Source of the DNA: JBNKWA01 sp050299555
GTDB lineage: Bacteria > Pseudomonadota > Alphaproteobacteria > Rhodobacterales > Rhodobacteraceae
Length of the DNA stretch: 12,087 bases
Reading direction: 5' to 3'
Assembly (NCBI GenBank): GCA_050299555.1
Contig: JBNKWA010000081.1
Span: 1-12,087 of the forward strand
The notes under the pieces are model-generated. The model was not told the origin of the DNA. It ran no database searches and was given only the letters and a program-made list of their open reading frames with translations. A program made the translations under genes and the position numbers. Shown one piece after another: positions 8,728-12,087 of the stretch (position 1 is its first letter; each line of letters begins with the position of its first letter).

Positions 8728-8796
8728 AGCCGGATGGCACGCGGGGAACTCCGTACGCGGCCGCCGCCTGTCCTGACAGCGCCCGGGGACCAGCCG

Positions 8797-9378
8797 ATGA
8801 TCCTGCTGATCGACAACTATGACAGCTTCACCTACAACCTCGTGCACTATTTCGGCGAGCTCGGGGCCGAAGTCGAGGTGAGGCGCAACGACGCGCTCGA
8901 TGTGCAGGCGGCGATGGCCATGCGGCCGGAGGCGATCGTGCTGTCGCCAGGGCCGAGCGATCCCGACCATGCCGGCATTTGCCTGGCCCTGACCGAGGCC
9001 GCCGCCGAGACCAGGACGCCGCTGCTTGGCGTCTGCCTCGGCCACCAGACCATCGGGCAGGCCTTCGGCGGCACGGTGCAGCGCCATGCCGATATCGTGC
9101 ACGGCAAGCTTGGCACAATCCACCACCGTGGCGAGGGCGTGTTCCGCGGCCTGCCGTCGCCTTTCGTCGCCACCCGCTATCACAGCCTGGTGGTCGACCG
9201 CGACAGCCTGCCGGAGGGACTGGCGGTGACGGCCGAGCTTGCCGACGGCACGATCATGGGGCTGCGTCACCGCGCCGCGCCCATCGAAGGCGTGCAGTTC
9301 CACCCCGAATCCATTGCCTCCGAGCACGGGCACCAACTGATCCGCAACTTCCTCGACCTCGTCGCGGTCCCGGCATGA
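8797..9378 (+). CDS. trpG: Anthranilate synthase component II, glutamine amidotransferase
   Basis: A 193-residue class I glutamine amidotransferase that releases ammonia from glutamine for TrpE. The N-terminus MILLIDNYDSFTYNLVHY is diagnostic for TrpG/PabA. The oxyanion motif SPGPSDP is at 50-56, the nucleophile Cys80 lies in GVCLGHQ (78-84), and His169 and Glu171 in QFHPES complete the triad. Length is normal. It is encoded apart from trpE, on the same strand but beyond the reverse-strand yibQ gene. ATG 8797 has GGGGA 7 bases upstream; in-frame upstream starts (for example 8734) would add residues that family members lack. Its TGA overlaps the trpD ATG (ATGA). It may also serve p-aminobenzoate synthesis as PabA, which sequence alone cannot decide. 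Confidence 0.95.
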   Translation: MILLIDNYDSFTYNLVHYFGELGAEVEVRRNDALDVQAAMAMRPEAIVLSPGPSDPDHAGICLALTEAAAETRTPLLGVCLGHQTIGQAFGGTVQRHADIVHGKLGTIHHRGEGVFRGLPSPFVATRYHSLVVDRDSLPEGLAVTAELADGTIMGLRHRAAPIEGVQFHPESIASEHGHQLIRNFLDLVAVPA

Positions 9379-10391
9379 GCGAGGCACTGAAACCGCTGAT
9401 CGGCGCTGCCGCCACCCGGCCACTGCGGCGCGACGAGGCCGCCACCGCCTTCGGCATCATCATGGATGGCGAGGCGACACCGGCGCAGATCGGCGGCCTT
9501 CTCATGGCGCTGCGGGTGCGCGGCGAAACCGTCGACGAGATCGCTGCCGCCGCCTCGGCCATGCGTGCGCGCTGCCATGCGGTCAAGGCGCCGGAAGGGG
9601 CCATCGACATCGTCGGCACCGGCGGCGACGCCAAGGGCACGCTGAACATCTCCACCGCCACGGCGCTGGTTGTGGCCGGCACCGGCCAGGTGGTGGCCAA
9701 GCATGGCAACCGGAACCTGAGCTCCAAATCCGGCGCGGCGGACGCGCTGACCGAGCTCGGCGTCAACGTCATGGTCGGCCCGGAGGTGGTGGAGCGGGCG
9801 CTGGCCAAGGCCGGCATCGCCTTCATGATGGCACCGATGCACCATCCGGCGGTGCGCCACGTCATGCCGGCCCGCACCGAGCTCGGTACCCGCACCATCT
9901 TCAACATTCTCGGGCCGCTCACCAACCCGGCTGGGGTCAGGCGCCAGCTTACAGGCACCTTCGCGCGGACGCTGATCCGGCCCATGGCCGAGACGCTGGC
10001 GGCGCTGGGATCGGACCGCGCCTGGCTGGTCCATGGCGCCGACGGCACCGACGAGGTCTCGATCACCGGCCCGACCTATGTGGCGGTGCTGGACAACGGC
10101 AAGGTCACCGAGACCGAGATCACGCCCGAGGATGCCGGGCTGTCGCGACACCCGATGCAGGCGATCCTCGGCGGCACGCCGGCCGAGAACGCGGTGGCCC
10201 TGAAGGCGCTGCTGGCCGGCGAGACCGGCGCCTATCGCGATGCGGTGCTGTTCAACGCGGCCGCGGCGCTGATGGTGGCCGAACGCGCGACCGACCTGAA
10301 GGAAGGCGTGGCCATGGCCGCGGAGAGCATCGACAGCCTCCACGCGGCCGCCAAGCTCGAGGCACTGATCAAGGCCACGGCAGCGGCGTGA
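9375..10391 (+). CDS. trpD: Anthranilate phosphoribosyltransferase
   Basis: A 338-residue enzyme that joins anthranilate to PRPP, the second step of tryptophan synthesis. The helical N-terminal domain (1-70) includes the TPAQIGGLLMALR-x-RGET stretch. The PRPP site GTGGD (81-85) is followed by NIST (91-94) and KHGNR (109-113), and then SSKSGAADALTELGVN. The anthranilate-side region FMMAPMHHPAVRHVMPARTELGTRTIFN and LGPLTNP are also intact. Length fits the family. Start overlaps the trpG stop by four bases and its own TGA overlaps the GTG start of ung, so translation is coupled on both sides. No irregularity seen. Confidence 0.96.
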   Translation: MSEALKPLIGAAATRPLRRDEAATAFGIIMDGEATPAQIGGLLMALRVRGETVDEIAAAASAMRARCHAVKAPEGAIDIVGTGGDAKGTLNISTATALVVAGTGQVVAKHGNRNLSSKSGAADALTELGVNVMVGPEVVERALAKAGIAFMMAPMHHPAVRHVMPARTELGTRTIFNILGPLTNPAGVRRQLTGTFARTLIRPMAETLAALGSDRAWLVHGADGTDEVSITGPTYVAVLDNGKVTETEITPEDAGLSRHPMQAILGGTPAENAVALKALLAGETGAYRDAVLFNAAAALMVAERATDLKEGVAMAAESIDSLHAAAKLEALIKATAAA

Positions 10392-11122
10392 GCGGCATGC
10401 GTCCGGCGACCATCGAGGTGGGCAGCAACGTCCCGGCCGCCCCACATGCCTGGGCGCATCTTGGCTTTTTCGCTCGCGACTGGCCCGGCATCGCCGCAGC
10501 AATCGCCGCCGACGCCCGCGAGGTGCTGCCGCCGCCGGCTGACCGGTTCCGGGCGCTGGAGCTGACCCCGCCCGATGCGGTCAGGGTTGTCATCCTGGGG
10601 CAGGACCCCTACCCCACGCCGGGCCATGCCCACGGGCTCGCCTTTTCGGTGCCGGACGGCACGGCACTGCCGCGCTCGCTCGCCAACATCTTCCGCGAGA
10701 TGCGCGACGACATCGGCACGGTTCCGACAAGCGGCAAGCTCGAGCACTGGGCGCGGCAGGGCGTTCTGCTGCTCAACACCGCGCTGACAGTGCCGGCTGG
10801 CGATGCCGGCGGCCATGCGCGCCTCGGCTGGGAGCGCCTGGCGGCCGAGGTCCTGGCCGACATCGCCGCCCGTCGGCCGACGGCCTTCCTGCTCTGGGGG
10901 GCGCATGCGGCGAAGATGGCCGCCGGGCTGCCGACGGACGGGCACCTATTCATCGCCACCGCACATCCTTCGCCGCTGTCGGCCCGGCGCGGCTTTTTCG
11001 GCTCGCGCCCGTTCAGCCGCATCAACGCCTGGCTTGCCCAAAGGGGTGAGCCGCCGATCGACTGGGCCGGTGCCGGTGATGCTTCCCTTCGCGGCAATGG
11101 CGGTTTAACAGACGGGCCATGA
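10388..11122 (+). CDS. ung: Uracil-DNA glycosylase, family 1
   Basis: A 244-residue base-excision-repair enzyme that removes uracil from DNA. Family-1 motifs: VVILGQDPYP (67-76) with the catalytic Asp73; GHAHGLAFSVP (79-89); LLLN (127-130) with the Asn that reads uracil; and AHPSPLSARRGFFGSRPFSRIN (192-213) with the catalytic His193 and the DNA-intercalating loop. The end GEPPIDWA resembles the E. coli protein. The residue after GQDPY is Pro where E. coli has His. GTG 10388 overlaps the trpD TGA (GTGA); ATG 10397 is an alternative start that would drop three residues. The stop overlaps the trpC ATG. It has no role in tryptophan synthesis, so it is a coupled passenger within the operon. Confidence 0.93.
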   Translation: MSGMRPATIEVGSNVPAAPHAWAHLGFFARDWPGIAAAIAADAREVLPPPADRFRALELTPPDAVRVVILGQDPYPTPGHAHGLAFSVPDGTALPRSLANIFREMRDDIGTVPTSGKLEHWARQGVLLLNTALTVPAGDAGGHARLGWERLAAEVLADIAARRPTAFLLWGAHAAKMAAGLPTDGHLFIATAHPSPLSARRGFFGSRPFSRINAWLAQRGEPPIDWAGAGDASLRGNGGLTDGP

Positions 11123-11934
11123 CCACCATCCTCGACCGCATCAAGAGCTACAAGCTTGAAGAGATCGCCGCCCGCAAGGCGGCGCGACCGCACAGCGCCG
11201 TCGAGGCCGAGGCCCGCGACGCACCGACCCCGCGCAGCTTCTCGGGCGCGCTGATGGCGGCCGAGGAGACAGGTTACGGACTGATTGCCGAGATCAAGAA
11301 GGCGAGCCCCTCCAAGGGGCTGATCCGCGCCGATTTCGACCCGCCGGCGCTGGCCCGGGCCTATGCACGCGGCGGCGCTGCCTGCCTCAGCGTGCTGACC
11401 GATGCGCCCTCGTTCCAGGGTTCGGAGGATTACCTGCGCGCTGTCCGCGCCGCCTCGACACTGCCGATCATCCGCAAGGATTTCATCTACGATCCCTGGC
11501 AGGTGGCCGAGTCGCGCGCCCTCGGCGCCGACTGCATCCTGATCATCATGGCTTCGGTCACCGACAGCCAGGCGCACGAACTGGAAGCGACCGCCCTGGT
11601 CTGGGACATGGACGTGCTGGTCGAGGTCCACGACGAGGCCGAACTGGAGCGGGCGCTGAACCTTTCCTCGCCGCTGATCGGCGTCAACAACCGCGACCTC
11701 AGGACCTTCGCCACCTCGCTCGACACCACGCGGCGGCTGGCGCCGATGATCCCCGAGGGGCGGCTGCTGGTTGCCGAGTCCGGGCTGAACAGCGCCACCG
11801 ACCTGGCCAGCCTTGCCACGGTCGGCGCCCGCAGCTTCCTGATCGGCGAAAGCCTGATGCGGCAGGCCGACGTGGAGGCGGCGACACGAGCGATCCTCGC
11901 CGACCCCGTCCCGCATCCGCAGACTGCCGCCTGA
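11119..11934 (+). CDS. trpC: Indole-3-glycerol phosphate synthase
   Basis: A 271-residue (beta/alpha)8 barrel enzyme that closes the indole ring of carboxyphenylaminodeoxyribulose phosphate. Visible signatures: AEIKKASPSKG (57-67) with the Glu and Lys of the active site, SVLTD-x-x-x-FQGS (91-102), PIIRKDFIYDPWQV (116-129) with catalytic Lys120, LVEVHDEAEL with the barrel Glu, IGVNNRDL with the substrate Asn, and VAESGL near the phosphate site. There is no fused TrpF domain, so phosphoribosylanthranilate isomerase must be encoded elsewhere. ATG overlaps the ung TGA by four bases. Its TGA shares one base with the moaC ATG (TGATG). Confidence 0.96.
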   Translation: MTTILDRIKSYKLEEIAARKAARPHSAVEAEARDAPTPRSFSGALMAAEETGYGLIAEIKKASPSKGLIRADFDPPALARAYARGGAACLSVLTDAPSFQGSEDYLRAVRAASTLPIIRKDFIYDPWQVAESRALGADCILIIMASVTDSQAHELEATALVWDMDVLVEVHDEAELERALNLSSPLIGVNNRDLRTFATSLDTTRRLAPMIPEGRLLVAESGLNSATDLASLATVGARSFLIGESLMRQADVEAATRAILADPVPHPQTAA

Positions 11935-12087
11935 TGCCCAAGCTCACCCATTTCGACGACCGGGGCGGCGCCCATATGGTGGACGTCTCGGACAAGCCCG
12001 AGACGGCGCGCATCGCCGTCGCTCGCGGATCGGTCGCCATGCAGCCGGAGACGCTGGCGCTGATTGCCGAGGGCCGCGCCGGCAAGG
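11934..12087 (+). CDS. moaC: Cyclic pyranopterin monophosphate synthase MoaC, N-terminal fragment
   Basis: The first 51 codons of a gene that runs off the window. The N-terminus LTHFDDRGGAHMVDVSDKPET-R and the stretch V-M-ET-L-I-GR match the start of MoaC, which together with MoaA makes cyclic pyranopterin monophosphate in molybdenum-cofactor synthesis. The catalytic residues lie further downstream and are not visible. The ATG overlaps the trpC TGA by one base, so it is read as part of the trpGD-ung-trpC operon. Confidence 0.92.
   Translation, partial: MPKLTHFDDRGGAHMVDVSDKPETARIAVARGSVAMQPETLALIAEGRAGK

Noticed and set aside
7105..9378. Long + strand open frame of 757 codons running antisense through yibQ and into trpG
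   Set aside because: The first part is low-complexity Arg/Gly/His-rich sequence typical of a GC-rich antisense frame. Only the last 193 codons from ATG 8797 are a real protein (TrpG). The - strand frame has a membrane anchor and family motifs.

Overview
The window reads as ordinary chromosome from a GC-rich alphaproteobacterium, most likely Rhodobacterales (Rhodobacter/Roseobacter-type). This rests on the high G/C at third codon positions, the sequence character of the proteins, and the gene order: ppiD directly before a free-standing trpE, a yibQ-type gene next, then trpG-trpD-(ung)-trpC-moaC. TrpE and TrpG are separate proteins, not the fused TrpEG typical of rhizobia. I see no rRNA, tRNA, CRISPR array, IS element, transposase or integrase gene.

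Layout. (1) 1-138: C-terminal end of a short-chain dehydrogenase (+). (2) 139-289: short convergent gap with hairpins, one a good bidirectional terminator candidate. (3) 290-2104: Uup-type ABC-F ATPase (-). (4) 2227-3417: fold-type I PLP aminotransferase (+), divergent from uup. (5) 3514-5379: PpiD-like inner-membrane periplasmic chaperone, then 5383-6903 trpE only 3 bases later, so the two are probably cotranscribed. (6) 6904-7119: non-coding convergent gap with an unusual cluster of GTCCCC/GGGGAC boxes around an AT-rich patch. (7) 7120-8634: yibQ-like membrane-anchored divergent polysaccharide deacetylase (-) with a 4 x 17-residue tandem repeat. (8) 8635-8796: divergent control region with an 8-bp inverted repeat. 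(9) 8797 to the end: trpG, trpD, ung, trpC and the start of moaC, every junction overlapping by 1 to 4 bases, so this is one tightly coupled operon.

How the genes work together. TrpE and TrpG form anthranilate synthase. TrpD and TrpC carry anthranilate to indole-3-glycerol phosphate. The remaining steps (TrpF, TrpB, TrpA) are not in this window. The two anthranilate synthase subunits are encoded in two transcription units separated by a gene on the opposite strand, so their balanced expression needs coordination between two promoters. The operon also carries a DNA-repair gene (ung) and a molybdenum-cofactor gene (moaC), which look like passengers coupled through translation.

I found no convincing new defence, mobile or biosynthetic system. 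The parts most worth a second look are the GTCCCC box cluster at 6948-7113, the inverted repeat upstream of trpG, the embedded ung gene, and the repeat-bearing, motif-eroded YibQ protein.
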